Positions 1 through 7,484 of a stretch of 35,492 nt of DNA are shown here, in pieces (the first letter of the stretch is position 1; every line of letters starts with the position of its first letter). Position numbers and translations under genes: made by a program. Under the pieces are notes generated by a model. That model worked only from the letters and a program-made list of their open reading frames with translations. It searched no databases and was not told where the DNA came from. The DNA is from Armatimonadota bacterium. Lineage in GTDB: Bacteria > Armatimonadota > Chthonomonadetes > Chthonomonadales > CAJBBX01. Location: positions 1 to 35,492 of the forward strand of contig JAPLCQ010000108.1 in NCBI GenBank assembly GCA_026392115.1, written 5' to 3'.

Positions 1-335
1 AGATCATCTCCAGCTTACCGGCCACGGACGACTTGAACTCGCTCTTGAAGAAGCCGAAAAGGCCCTTCGTCTGGGCCAGTAGCTGCCCCTTCTCGATCAT
101 ATCGCCCAGAGCGACCCGAAGGGTGCTCTTCAGCTCGTTGGGCTCAACGCCCAGCTGCTCGGCCAGCTTGACGGTCTGCATCAGTCCGGGGAGCTCGGTG
201 CGCGCGATCACGGTGGTCGGCACGACGAGTTCGCCCTCCTTGACTAGCACGGAGCCCTTGAGAGGCAACCGGCGCGTCTTTTCGATGACGGTTCGGCCGC
301 TCACGGTCAGCCCGGGCGTATATGCACTTCCCATG
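1..335 (-). CDS. Unrecognised protein with a barrel-sandwich (lipoyl-like) region, 3' end outside window
   Basis: The reading frame opens at an ATG at 335 and stays open to the window edge, so at least 111 residues are seen and the C-terminus is missing. The start is supported by an AGGAG about 8 bases upstream. The visible protein has no signal peptide or membrane segment. Residues about 70-111 hold the pattern GD.IEKGQ.LA...GLFG.FKS, followed by SSVAGKLE. This resembles the small beta barrel-sandwich hybrid fold of lipoyl/biotinyl carriers and RnfC-like proteins, but no modifiable lysine motif is seen. It follows the pseudopilin-like gene and the GlmL-like ATPase on the same strand, 41 bases downstream of the former, and is probably co-transcribed with them. 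Function is unknown; a carrier or assembly role beside GlmL is only an inference. Confidence 0.75.
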
Positions 336-376
336 AAGGAATCTCCTATGTCCGGCGCTGGGGCGATTTCGACAGG

Positions 377-1015
377 CTAGAAGCGTTTGTCGCGCAACAG
401 CGCCAGGTCCTGGCTGGTGCGCCGCCATGGGCGCCCGCCGGCCTGAATGTACGAACCCGTCGCCTCCGGCAAGGCGTGGGGCAGTGTCATCTGGGCATGC
501 ACCTCGGACCAGTCCCACATGGGAGCGCTCTGGTTGGCGGCGCTACCGTGGCGCTCCACGACCATGGGTGTCTGGGCCACGTGGCCGAGGCGCCGGCGGC
601 TGGCCTCCTGCTTGGCGTTGGCGCTACGCACGCTGAGGCTCAGCCCTTGGACGGCGGAGTTGAAGATGTACGAGGAAGCGCTGGACGACTGGTCCAGCGG
701 GCACTTCAGGTACTTCTCGACCCGAAAGCCGGTGCCTGACGTGGAATCCATGAACCCGAGGGCAACGTCGGTCCAGTTTGCGGCCTGGGGCAGGCTGTCG
801 TCCCACTCCTGACAGTACATGGCGACTGCCTTGGAAATCTTGTAGACATTTGTCTGGCACGACTGGAACTCGCGCACCTGGACCAAATGGTCCAGCATGG
901 GCTTGAGGACCACCGCCAGCATCGCACAGATGAGCGCCACAACGCCCCATTGCAGCCAATAGCGTTCGCGGGCTCCGAGGCGGATGGTCGCTCGGCGAAT
1001 CTCCGGCTCAGGCAT
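377..1015 (-). CDS. Pseudopilin-like single-pass membrane protein
   Basis: The product has about 212 residues. Near the N-terminus (about residues 18-40) is one hydrophobic helix preceded by Arg/Glu-rich sequence. The periplasmic part begins with a Cys-Gln-Thr-Asn segment and then a helix ending in YCQEWDDSLPQ. This resembles the conserved region after the helix in DUF1559/type II pseudopilin-like proteins that expand in Planctomycetota and Armatimonadota (family knowledge). Unlike a real prepilin there is no clear Gly-Phe-Thr-Leu-Ile-Glu cleavage site, so it may not be processed. I chose the ATG at 1015, which overlaps the glmL-like stop codon as ATGCCTGA; longer in-frame extensions would run deep into that gene. 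No Shine-Dalgarno is visible, so translational coupling is likely. The substrate or partner is unknown. Confidence 0.7.
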   Translation of the reverse strand: MPEPEIRRATIRLGARERYWLQWGVVALICAMLAVVLKPMLDHLVQVREFQSCQTNVYKISKAVAMYCQEWDDSLPQAANWTDVALGFMDSTSGTGFRVEKYLKCPLDQSSSASSYIFNSAVQGLSLSVRSANAKQEASRRRLGHVAQTPMVVERHGSAANQSAPMWDWSEVHAQMTLPHALPEATGSYIQAGGRPWRRTSQDLALLRDKRF

Positions 1016-2837
1016 TCGGCGCGTCGACCGGGATGTCCATGGCGGCCATCCACTCCTTGATCTTCCGGAGCCGGGTGGGGTCATCGGCAGGCAGCGTCAG
1101 AGGGCGTCCGCGGGCGTCGATGATGATGCCGCTGAGGCCGCCGGTCACCGTAACCGTCCGCGATCGCCCTTTGCCATTGCCCACATCGAAGCCTCGGGCC
1201 GGGTTGATCGTGGCCTCGGCGCGTTGGGGTTCCCCGTCCTCGCCGGTGACAAAACCCAGCGGGATCACCTTGATCGAACCGTAGGAGACCGCCGTGGAAC
1301 TGCCGCCCACATCGACCGTAACGCAGGCGTCGCCCTCTTTGCCGGCGCCGACGGGTGCGATGCAGGTGCCGAGGTAGATGAGGCAGTCGCGTTCGAATAC
1401 CTCGGTGGCGGCCTCGGGCTGCACGGTCGACAGGATGCCCAGTTGCGGCATCATGAAGATCGAGTCCACGGTGAGCAGCGTGACGCCCTCGGGCTGGTAG
1501 GCATCCATCATCATGAGGGCGGACTGCGCGCGCCGCGGCGCATGCGAGAGCACGCCTCCGCTACCGACGATCATGTCCAGCGACATCATGTTGACCAGGG
1601 TCAGGCCGGTGCCGCTCTGGGTCATCGCTTCGCCGATGGTGCGCGTCTGCTGTACCCCGGTTAGGCCCCTGGCCAGCGACTTGTGGTGCTCGAAGGCCAA
1701 GCGGAGCGCCTCGCGGGAGACGGCCTGCTCGATCTGCAAATCCTCCATGCGCTGGGGGATCGTGGTCGGGCGGATCATCTTGTTCCGGAGCTGGTTGCGG
1801 AGTTCGGCGTCGCTGACGTTGAAGGGCAGCCAGCGCCGGATGTTCTCCGCCTTGGCCTCCATCAGCACGTTGCAGATCGAGTAGCTCATGCCCAGGTTGG
1901 CCGACACCGTCCGGTTGTAGATGCTGTCGCCCTGAAGGCTCTTGAAGACCGAGAAGACGTCCGTCGTGGCTCCGCCGATGTCGACGCCGAGGACGGTGAT
2001 GTTGCGCTGGGCCGCGATGGTCTGCATGATCTTGCCCACGGCGTTGGGCGTGGACATGATGCCGGTGCTGACCCAGGAGGAGAGCTTTCCATAGCCCGGC
2101 GCCTGCTGCATCACGTGCTCAAGGAAGAGCTCATGGATGGCTTCGCGGGCCGGTAGCAGGTTCTCGCGCTCCAGCGTCGGCCGCAGATTGTCGACCTTGC
2201 GCAGGCTGACGCGGTCCTCCAGCAGCTCCTCAACGGCCGGGTAGGCGTCCTTGTTGCCCGCGTAGATCACCGGAAGGTTCAGGCCGATACCCAACCGCGG
2301 CTTTGGGTCGGCAGAGACCAGCATCTCCGCCAGCTCCACCAGGTGGTTGATGGTGCCGCCGTCTGTGCCGCCTGACATGAGGATCATGTCGGGGCGCAAC
2401 TGGCGGATCCGTTCAACCTTCTGGTAGTCCTTGCGCCCGTCGTCCACCGCGATCACGTCGAGGATGATGGCTCCCGCCCCGAGGGCCGCGCGCTGTGCGC
2501 TCTCCGCGCTCATCGCCTTCACCACGCCCGCCACGGTCATCTGCAGGCCGCCACCGGCGCTAGAGGTGGAGAGGTAGAGGTCGGCCCCTTCGTCGCCATC
2601 CTTGGACGCCACGGCGACCTTCCCGTCGGCATCCAGGAGCTTACGCTTGGAGAGCTCCTCAACCTCGCGGACGGCGTTTGTGACGCCTACGGTCACATCA
2701 TCAAACGGAGCTTCCACCGTGGTCGGCGCTTCGCCGCGGCTGGTGAGCCTGTAGGAGCCGTCCTGCTTGGTGATGAGGATGGCCTTGGTGGTCGTGCTGC
2801 CGCAGTCTGTAGCAAGAATGGTGCGAATCTCTGGCAT
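1008..2837 (-). CDS. GlmL/MutL-family ASKHA ATPase (glutamate-mutase-type reactivase)
   Basis: About 609 residues. The protein shows the ASKHA (actin/Hsp70/hexokinase) nucleotide fold: phosphate-1 motif ATDCGSTTTKA near residues 8-18, a GGTDGGT loop, phosphate-2 motif GVDIGGATTDVFSVF in the middle, and the adenosine motif VGSGGVLSHAP followed by a VDSIFMMPQLG segment. This order is diagnostic for the GlmL (MutL) family, found beside coenzyme-B12-dependent carbon-skeleton mutases and thought to help keep them active. No mutase subunit is in this window. I prefer the ATG at 2837, with AGGAG 14 bases upstream, over a GTG at 2861, because homologues begin close to the first motif. A weak extended -10 (TGC-TAAACT, 2877-2882) lies upstream. 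Family assignment is firm; the client enzyme is unknown. Confidence 0.88.
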   Translation of the reverse strand: MPEIRTILATDCGSTTTKAILITKQDGSYRLTSRGEAPTTVEAPFDDVTVGVTNAVREVEELSKRKLLDADGKVAVASKDGDEGADLYLSTSSAGGGLQMTVAGVVKAMSAESAQRAALGAGAIILDVIAVDDGRKDYQKVERIRQLRPDMILMSGGTDGGTINHLVELAEMLVSADPKPRLGIGLNLPVIYAGNKDAYPAVEELLEDRVSLRKVDNLRPTLERENLLPAREAIHELFLEHVMQQAPGYGKLSSWVSTGIMSTPNAVGKIMQTIAAQRNITVLGVDIGGATTDVFSVFKSLQGDSIYNRTVSANLGMSYSICNVLMEAKAENIRRWLPFNVSDAELRNQLRNKMIRPTTIPQRMEDLQIEQAVSREALRLAFEHHKSLARGLTGVQQTRTIGEAMTQSGTGLTLVNMMSLDMIVGSGGVLSHAPRRAQSALMMMDAYQPEGVTLLTVDSIFMMPQLGILSTVQPEAATEVFERDCLIYLGTCIAPVGAGKEGDACVTVDVGGSSTAVSYGSIKVIPLGFVTGEDGEPQRAEATINPARGFDVGNGKGRSRTVTVTGGLSGIIIDARGRPLTLPADDPTRLRKIKEWMAAMDIPVDAPNA

Positions 2838-2888
2838 GGCGGTGGCGAATGCTCCTGGCACAGGATGGACTCGGTTAGTTTAGCACAG

Positions 2889-2923
2889 AGCCGGCAGGCG
2901 GGTGGGGAGGTCCGAAGCCGGCT
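2889..2923 (-). terminator. Inverted repeat at the mnmE 3' end, possible weak terminator
   Basis: AGCCGGC (2889-2895) and GCCGGCT (2917-2923) are exact inverted repeats separated by 21 bases. They overlap the mnmE stop codon and precede glmL on the same strand. There is no U-tract after the stem and the loop is long, so it may act only as an RNA-stabilising hairpin or be chance in GC-rich DNA. Confidence 0.25.
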
Positions 2924-4286
2924 ACTTGCCCACGCAGAACTCAGCGAAGATGCGGTCCAGAACCTCCTCGGTTACACCGGCGCCTCCGAGCCGATCAAGA
3001 GCGCTGAGGGCGTCGTGCAGGTCGACGGCGACGAGATCGGGCTCTTGGCCTGAACTGACAGCGGTCAGCGCTCGCTGGCAGGCCCCCAACGCGGCCGCCG
3101 CCTCGGCGCGGTGCCGCTCCCGCGTGAGGGTGGCCGTCTCTGCCGGCCGGTTCGAGCCGCCCAGCCGCTCCACGATGGCCCGCTGCAGCTCGGCCAGGCC
3201 GTCGCCGGTCGCCGACGAGACCCGAAGCGCTCCGTCGGGCAGTCGGGCGGCGCGCCGCCGCAGCGTGTCGGGGTCGGTAAGGTCGCATCGCGAGATAACG
3301 TGCAGCGTCGGCCCCACATCCGTCGCTCGGCAAACGTCATCCGATGAGTCCGCCGCATCGTGCAGCCGCACGATCACGTCGGCTGACGCCGCCGCGGCCA
3401 CGGCGAGCTCCACGCCGAGGCGTTCCACCTCCACGTCCGTATCGCGCAACCCGGCCGTGTCTACCAGCGTCAGTGGGTAGCCCTCCAAATCCAGCACGCA
3501 CTCGATAAGGTCGCGGGTGGTGCCCGGATGGGGTGAGACTATGGCGCGTGTACAGCCGGCCAGCGCGTTGAAGAGACTCGACTTGCCCGCGTTGGGTGGC
3601 CCGGTCAGCACCACGCGCGCGCCTCGCCCCAACAGGGCGCCGGATCGGGCCGAAGCGATCAGATCCGCCAGCGACGCGGCCGCCGCACTGATGTGATGCT
3701 CCACCGCGCCCGCGTCCATGTCCGGCGCCTCGTCGGGGAAGGAGATGTCGGCTTCGGTCTCTGCCAGCGCCGCGACCAGGGATTCGCGAACGTCGGCCAG
3801 TGCTTCCCGTAGCGCTCCAAGGCGGCTATCGGCGGCGGCTCGAGCCGCCACGCCCGTGAGGGCCGCGATCTGATCGGCCACGGACTCGGCGGCGGTTAGG
3901 TCCATCTTGCCGTTCCGGTAGGCGCGGTAGGTGAACTCACCCGGCTCGGCGGCCCGCGCTCCAGCGCAGAGGAGGGCGCCCAGAACTCCTTCAACGGTGG
4001 CGCGCCCGCCGTGGCAGGAGACCTCGACCACGTCCTCGCCGGTGTAGCTGCGCGGCGCACGGAAGAGGGTCACCACGGCGTCGTCGATGATGACGCCCGT
4101 GGCCGGTTCGGTGAGCACGGCTCGCATGGCGGACCAGGTGCGCAGGCCGCTCAGCCTTCTGCCACCGGGAGTGAGCAACCGCTCCACGACGGCGACGGCG
4201 TCGGCTCCGGAGACGCGGACCACGGCCAGCGCGCCTCCGCTTACGGCCGTGCTGGGCGCCGCAATGGTGTCGGTGAGGGGACCCAT
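2922..4286 (-). CDS. mnmE: tRNA modification GTPase MnmE
   Basis: 454 residues, normal length for MnmE (also called TrmE), which with MnmG installs the 5-carboxymethylaminomethyl group on wobble uridine of certain tRNAs. The N-terminal folate-binding domain contains SYTGEDVVEVSCHGG and EPGEFTYRAYRNGKMDL. The helical domain surrounds an inserted G domain with P-loop GPPNAGKSS (229-237, including the potassium-coordinating Asn), switch TTRD (256-259) and DTAG (276-279). The C-terminus is the family-typical CVGK with Cys451, the formyl-tetrahydrofolate site residue. The G4 motif is unusual: SRCD (332-335) instead of NKxD. The gene lies 11 bases after pcrA on the same strand and is probably co-transcribed. 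mnmG is not in the window. Confidence 0.97.
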   Translation of the reverse strand: MGPLTDTIAAPSTAVSGGALAVVRVSGADAVAVVERLLTPGGRRLSGLRTWSAMRAVLTEPATGVIIDDAVVTLFRAPRSYTGEDVVEVSCHGGRATVEGVLGALLCAGARAAEPGEFTYRAYRNGKMDLTAAESVADQIAALTGVAARAAADSRLGALREALADVRESLVAALAETEADISFPDEAPDMDAGAVEHHISAAAASLADLIASARSGALLGRGARVVLTGPPNAGKSSLFNALAGCTRAIVSPHPGTTRDLIECVLDLEGYPLTLVDTAGLRDTDVEVERLGVELAVAAAASADVIVRLHDAADSSDDVCRATDVGPTLHVISRCDLTDPDTLRRRAARLPDGALRVSSATGDGLAELQRAIVERLGGSNRPAETATLTRERHRAEAAAALGACQRALTAVSSGQEPDLVAVDLHDALSALDRLGGAGVTEEVLDRIFAEFCVGK

Positions 4287-4297
4287 GGCAGAGCGCG

Positions 4298-6508
4298 TCA
4301 GACGGGCGTCAACTTGGCGATGCCAGCCATCAGGCGCTTGATACCGTGCTCAGGGAACGCGACGGAAACCATCATATCGGCGCCGGATTCCTTCGCACTC
4401 AAGATCACGCCGACGCCAAACGTGGCATGGGAGACCTTCTGGCCCACGCGGAGCCTTGCCGAACCCGCATCGTTCCGAGCGGACGGCGGCGCCTCAGCCC
4501 GTCGAGGCTGCGCGGGCGACGTAACGTGGGCAGGCTGCGGTATCGGCCTCCTGTCGGCGGTGGAGCGCTCCCTGCCGGGGTCAAGGGCTGTGGCAGGGAT
4601 GTCACGGAGGAAGCGTGAAGGAGGGAAGTTGCTGGTCACCCCGAACAAGGTGCGCCGGTAGGCGTGCGTGATGATCAGCTCTTCGCGGGCGCGGGTGATA
4701 CCGACATAGCAGAGCCGCCGCTCCTCCGCCATGTCGCGCTCCGACTGCATCGAGCGCGTGTGGGGCAGCACACCGTCCTCGGCTCCCGCCAGAAAGACGA
4801 TGGGAAACTCCAGCCCCTTGGCCGAGTGGAGCGTCATGAGCGTGACGGCATCCGAGTCAGAGGTCAGCGAGTCGATGTCGGACACGAGTGCTACCTGCTC
4901 AAGGAAGCCAGACGGAGATGGATCGGCAAACGTAGTATCGTAGTCGGCGGTGACGCTGAGGAACTCCTTGACGTTTTCAACCCGTGTGATCGCCGCCGGG
5001 CCGGGGTCGGCCTGCAGCATGGCGAGGTAGCCGGAGGCGTCGAGGATGCTCTCTGTGAGTTGCGTGACGGTACCGGCATCCTCCGCCCGAAGCCCCCCGA
5101 TCATGGCCGCGAAGCCCCGAACGGTAGTCCGGGCGCGAGTGGGCAGGAGCCCGGTGACTGATGCATCGTTGATCACATCCCAGAGCGGTCGTTGCGAATC
5201 ATCCGCGGCCGCGTCCAGAACGGACAGGGTGCTCTGCCCGATGGCGCGGGCGGGCACGTTGATGATGCGCTTGAGGCTCACCGCGTCGTACGGGTTGTGG
5301 ACCACCCGAAGGTAGGCCACCACGTCCTTGATCTCCTTGCGCTCGTAGAACCGCAACCCGCCCACTATCAGGTATGGCGTCGCGAAGCGCATGAACGCTT
5401 CTTCGAAGGCCCGAGACTGCGCGTTGGTGCGGTAGAGGATCGCGAAGTCGGACCATCGGCGGCGGCGAGTGCGGACGAGCTCGCGGATCTTGTGCAGTAC
5501 GAAGAGCGCCTCGTCCTGCTCCGTGCCCGCCTCCCAGACCGTGATGGGGGCGCCGTCGGCATTCTCGGTCCAGAGCCGCTTGTCCTTGCGCTCCGGGTTA
5601 CGGGCGACGACGCCATGCGCGGCCTCGAGGATTCTTTGCGTTGAACGGTAGTTCTGCTCCAACTTCACCATGTGGGCATTGGGGAAGTCGCGGTCGAAAC
5701 GCAGCATCAGGTCCACGTTGGCGCCGCGGAAGCCGTAGATCGACTGATCGTCGTCGCCTACGACGCAGAGGTTGTGGTGCCGCGCGGCGATCAAGCGGAC
5801 AAGGAGGTACTGCGGGTAGTTGACGTCCTGATACTCATCCACCAGCACGTAGCGAAACCGCTCCTGGAACTTCTCGGCGGCTTCGCGGCTGGTTTGAAGC
5901 ATCTGCACGGTGCGCACCAGCAGGTCGTCAAAGTCCAGCGCGCCGTTCTCCTTGAGGCGTGCCTCGTAGCACTTGTACACCGTTGCCACCACGCGATCCA
6001 TGGCGCCGCCGGCGGACCTCGCCGCCTCGGCCGGGTCGGCCAGCTTCTCCTTCAACTTGCCGATGCCGGCCAGCAGAGCCCTGGCCTGGAACCGCGCCTC
6101 GTCGACCTGCAGACGCCTCATGCAATCCTTGACCACGGTCATCTGGTCCGAATCGTCGTAGACCACGAAGCCGGGCGGCACATTGGCCGCTTCGGGGCAC
6201 TCGCGCAGCATACGGGCGCAGACCGAGTGAAAGGTGCCGATCCAGATGCGCTTGGCCGCCGGACCCACCAGGTTCACGATACGCTCCCGCATCTCGTTGG
6301 CGGCCTTGTTCGTGAACGTCACCGCCAGGATGTTCCAGGCCGGGGCCTTGTTCGTGGCGATCAGGTAGGCGACCCGGTGGGACAGGACGCGCGTCTTGCC
6401 CGATCCGGCTCCGGCCAGCACCATCACAGGTCCGTCGGTACGTTCGACAGCCTCGCGCTGATGGGCGTTCAGGCCGGCGAGTAGGGGATGGGTGGGCGAC
6501 TGTGGCAT
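4298..6508 (-). CDS. pcrA: ATP-dependent DNA helicase PcrA/UvrD
   Basis: 736 residues, a superfamily 1A 3'-5' helicase of the PcrA/UvrD/Rep group acting in nucleotide excision repair, mismatch repair and removal of transcription-replication conflicts. Visible motifs in order are: Q motif LNAHQREAV, Walker A AGAGSGKT (32-39), Walker B VDEYQDVN, motif III GDDDQSIYGFRGA, motif IV EQNYRST, motif V TLHSAKGLEFPIVF and motif VI YVGITRARE. The C-terminal 50 residues (from VGQKVSHATFGVG) form the Tudor-like tail seen in PcrA/UvrD, which contacts RNA polymerase. I placed the start at the ATG at 6508, 13 residues before LNAHQ and 15 bases from the predicted transcription start; a longer frame to 6559 would include the promoter. 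It leads the pcrA-mnmE-glmL run. Confidence 0.96.
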   Translation of the reverse strand: MPQSPTHPLLAGLNAHQREAVERTDGPVMVLAGAGSGKTRVLSHRVAYLIATNKAPAWNILAVTFTNKAANEMRERIVNLVGPAAKRIWIGTFHSVCARMLRECPEAANVPPGFVVYDDSDQMTVVKDCMRRLQVDEARFQARALLAGIGKLKEKLADPAEAARSAGGAMDRVVATVYKCYEARLKENGALDFDDLLVRTVQMLQTSREAAEKFQERFRYVLVDEYQDVNYPQYLLVRLIAARHHNLCVVGDDDQSIYGFRGANVDLMLRFDRDFPNAHMVKLEQNYRSTQRILEAAHGVVARNPERKDKRLWTENADGAPITVWEAGTEQDEALFVLHKIRELVRTRRRRWSDFAILYRTNAQSRAFEEAFMRFATPYLIVGGLRFYERKEIKDVVAYLRVVHNPYDAVSLKRIINVPARAIGQSTLSVLDAAADDSQRPLWDVINDASVTGLLPTRARTTVRGFAAMIGGLRAEDAGTVTQLTESILDASGYLAMLQADPGPAAITRVENVKEFLSVTADYDTTFADPSPSGFLEQVALVSDIDSLTSDSDAVTLMTLHSAKGLEFPIVFLAGAEDGVLPHTRSMQSERDMAEERRLCYVGITRAREELIITHAYRRTLFGVTSNFPPSRFLRDIPATALDPGRERSTADRRPIPQPAHVTSPAQPRRAEAPPSARNDAGSARLRVGQKVSHATFGVGVILSAKESGADMMVSVAFPEHGIKRLMAGIAKLTPV

Positions 6509-6529
6509 GTGGCATCTGCTCCGGACCGC

Positions 6530-6559
6530 ATTATAGCCGTGCCCGCCGCGGCACGACAA
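6530..6559 (-). promoter_or_regulatory. Sigma-70-type promoter of pcrA
   Basis: On the minus strand an exact TATAAT (-10) lies at 6530-6535. A TTGTCG -35-like hexamer (4 of 6 matches) is at 6554-6559 with an 18-base spacer. The transcript would start near 6523, giving a leader of about 15 bases before the pcrA ATG at 6508. Confidence 0.6.
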
Positions 6560-6652
6560 GCGGCGTCCGGGAGGCCGTGGGTATACTCACTGCTGTGCGG
6601 CGCGCCGAGTGGCGGGCGTAGGCACGACTTGCGCAAGACATCCGGCGGGGTG

Positions 6653-6682
6653 TTGCGCGCGTTCCGAACGATGGTGTATAAT
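6653..6682 (+). promoter_or_regulatory. Sigma-70 promoter of tRNA-Ala
   Basis: TTGCGC (-35, 4 of 6 matches) at 6653-6658 and an exact TATAAT (-10) at 6677-6682 are separated by 18 bases. The predicted start near 6689 is about 7 bases before the mature tRNA 5' end, as expected for a stable-RNA promoter. Confidence 0.75.
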
Positions 6683-6695
6683 GAGCCAGCATTGT

Positions 6696-6768
6696 GGGGC
6701 TGTAGCGCAGTTGGGAGCGCGTCTCAATGGCATTGAGAAGGCCAGGGGTTCGAATCCCCTCAGCTCCA
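6696..6768 (+). tRNA. tRNA-Ala, anticodon GGC
   Basis: 73 bases fold into a complete cloverleaf. The acceptor stem GGGGCTG/CAGCTCC contains the G3-U70 wobble pair that is the alanine identity element. The D stem is GCGC/GCGC, the anticodon stem TCTCA/TGAGA holds loop ATGGCAT with U33 and anticodon GGC at 6729-6731, and the T arm is AGGGG-TTCGAAT-CCCCT. The discriminator base is A. The 3' CCA is not encoded (the sequence continues CTCC), so it must be added by a nucleotidyltransferase. It reads GCC and GCU codons. Confidence 0.97.
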
Positions 6769-6803
6769 CTCCATATTGGAAGGACCGTATGCGCGCCTTG
6801 TTT

Positions 6804-6828
6804 GAACAGCTAGTTATGCTTGCTGTTC
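6804..6828 (+). other. Inverted repeat GAACAGC-N11-GCTGTTC downstream of tRNA-Ala
   Basis: Exact 7-base inverted repeats flank an 11-base AT-richer centre, 35 bases after the tRNA. It could be a processing or termination hairpin (no T-run follows) or a dimeric-regulator site upstream of the next gene. The sequence alone does not decide. Confidence 0.3.
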
Positions 6829-6850
6829 GAGCATCGTCCTGATCCGGCCC

Positions 6851-7471
6851 ATGCCCGGGGGCCAGATGGTCTGCATCACGTTCTCCAAGCGGGTCTCCAA
6901 GCCCGAGGCCGCCAAGCGGCTGGCGCGGCTCTGCATCGCCGGAGGTTGGCGAGCCCAAGAGCCCCTAATCGAAGACCAGACCATGGAGTCGGCGGCTCAT
7001 GACCGAAAAGCCGACGTCCAAACCGCCGTCACCGCCCTCCTGGAAGGGGCGCCTGCCGTGGTTGCCGGAGCCATGGTGCTTCAACCCATCGTAGACGCCC
7101 TGGCGGACGAGTCGCGGTACACCATTCTGTATATGGTGGGCGTCGATGCGGCCTTCAGGGGCTTGCGCAAGTACGATGATGGTGTCACACGCGTCGAGCT
7201 CTCCCATGCCGGTTCGCCCTACCGCTATGAGGTGACCAACCTCAAGCCCGGTGTGCGGCCGGCGCGGCTTCCGCTGACGCAGGAATCGGCGCCGATGGTG
7301 TCGAATGGTTCGGGTAGAGCCTCATTCGGAGCTTCTCGCATCGCTGCCGCCGCCGTCTTTCTCGGCTCGCTGGCAGCGTTGTTTGTGCTTATCGCCGGCC
7401 TGTCGGCGCAGCGGCGGCTGCGGCGACCCGCTCGGCCGGATCGAGTAGGGCGCCCCGCGGGGCGCCACTGA
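6851..7471 (+). CDS. Unrecognised protein with C-terminal membrane anchor
   Basis: 206 residues and no family I recognise. There is no N-terminal signal peptide. The region to about residue 140 looks soluble and globular. One hydrophobic helix (about residues 164-186, Ala/Leu/Val/Phe-rich) is followed by a strongly basic tail of about 20 residues, the pattern of a tail-anchored inner-membrane protein with cytoplasmic C-terminus. The start is uncertain: the ATG at 6851 has no clear Shine-Dalgarno, and an ATG at 6866 is an alternative. The stop codon lies 13 bases before the first PilT-like gene, so it probably belongs with the PilT cluster and might recruit or regulate those ATPases. That role is an inference from position only. 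Confidence 0.6.
   Translation: MPGGQMVCITFSKRVSKPEAAKRLARLCIAGGWRAQEPLIEDQTMESAAHDRKADVQTAVTALLEGAPAVVAGAMVLQPIVDALADESRYTILYMVGVDAAFRGLRKYDDGVTRVELSHAGSPYRYEVTNLKPGVRPARLPLTQESAPMVSNGSGRASFGASRIAAAAVFLGSLAALFVLIAGLSAQRRLRRPARPDRVGRPAGRH
7449..7466. repeat. Perfect 18-bp GC palindrome before the first PilT gene
   Basis: GGCGCCCCGCGGGGCGCC is a perfect palindrome, ending 5 bases before the AAGGA ribosome-binding site of the following gene. In RNA it would form a very stable hairpin with a short loop. It is also coding sequence for the basic tail of the upstream protein. Confidence 0.8.
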
Positions 7472-7484
7472 AAGGAACCAACCC

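Noticed and set aside
6804-6828. LexA/SOS box after the tRNA gene
   Set aside because: The inverted repeat has an 11-base centre and half-sites GAACAGC; known LexA boxes have a much shorter centre, so the match is not convincing.
6789-6842. A 17-codon frame after the tRNA
   Set aside because: There is an AAGGA upstream, but the frame is very short, has no known leader-peptide features and overlaps the inverted repeat; it cannot be told from chance.
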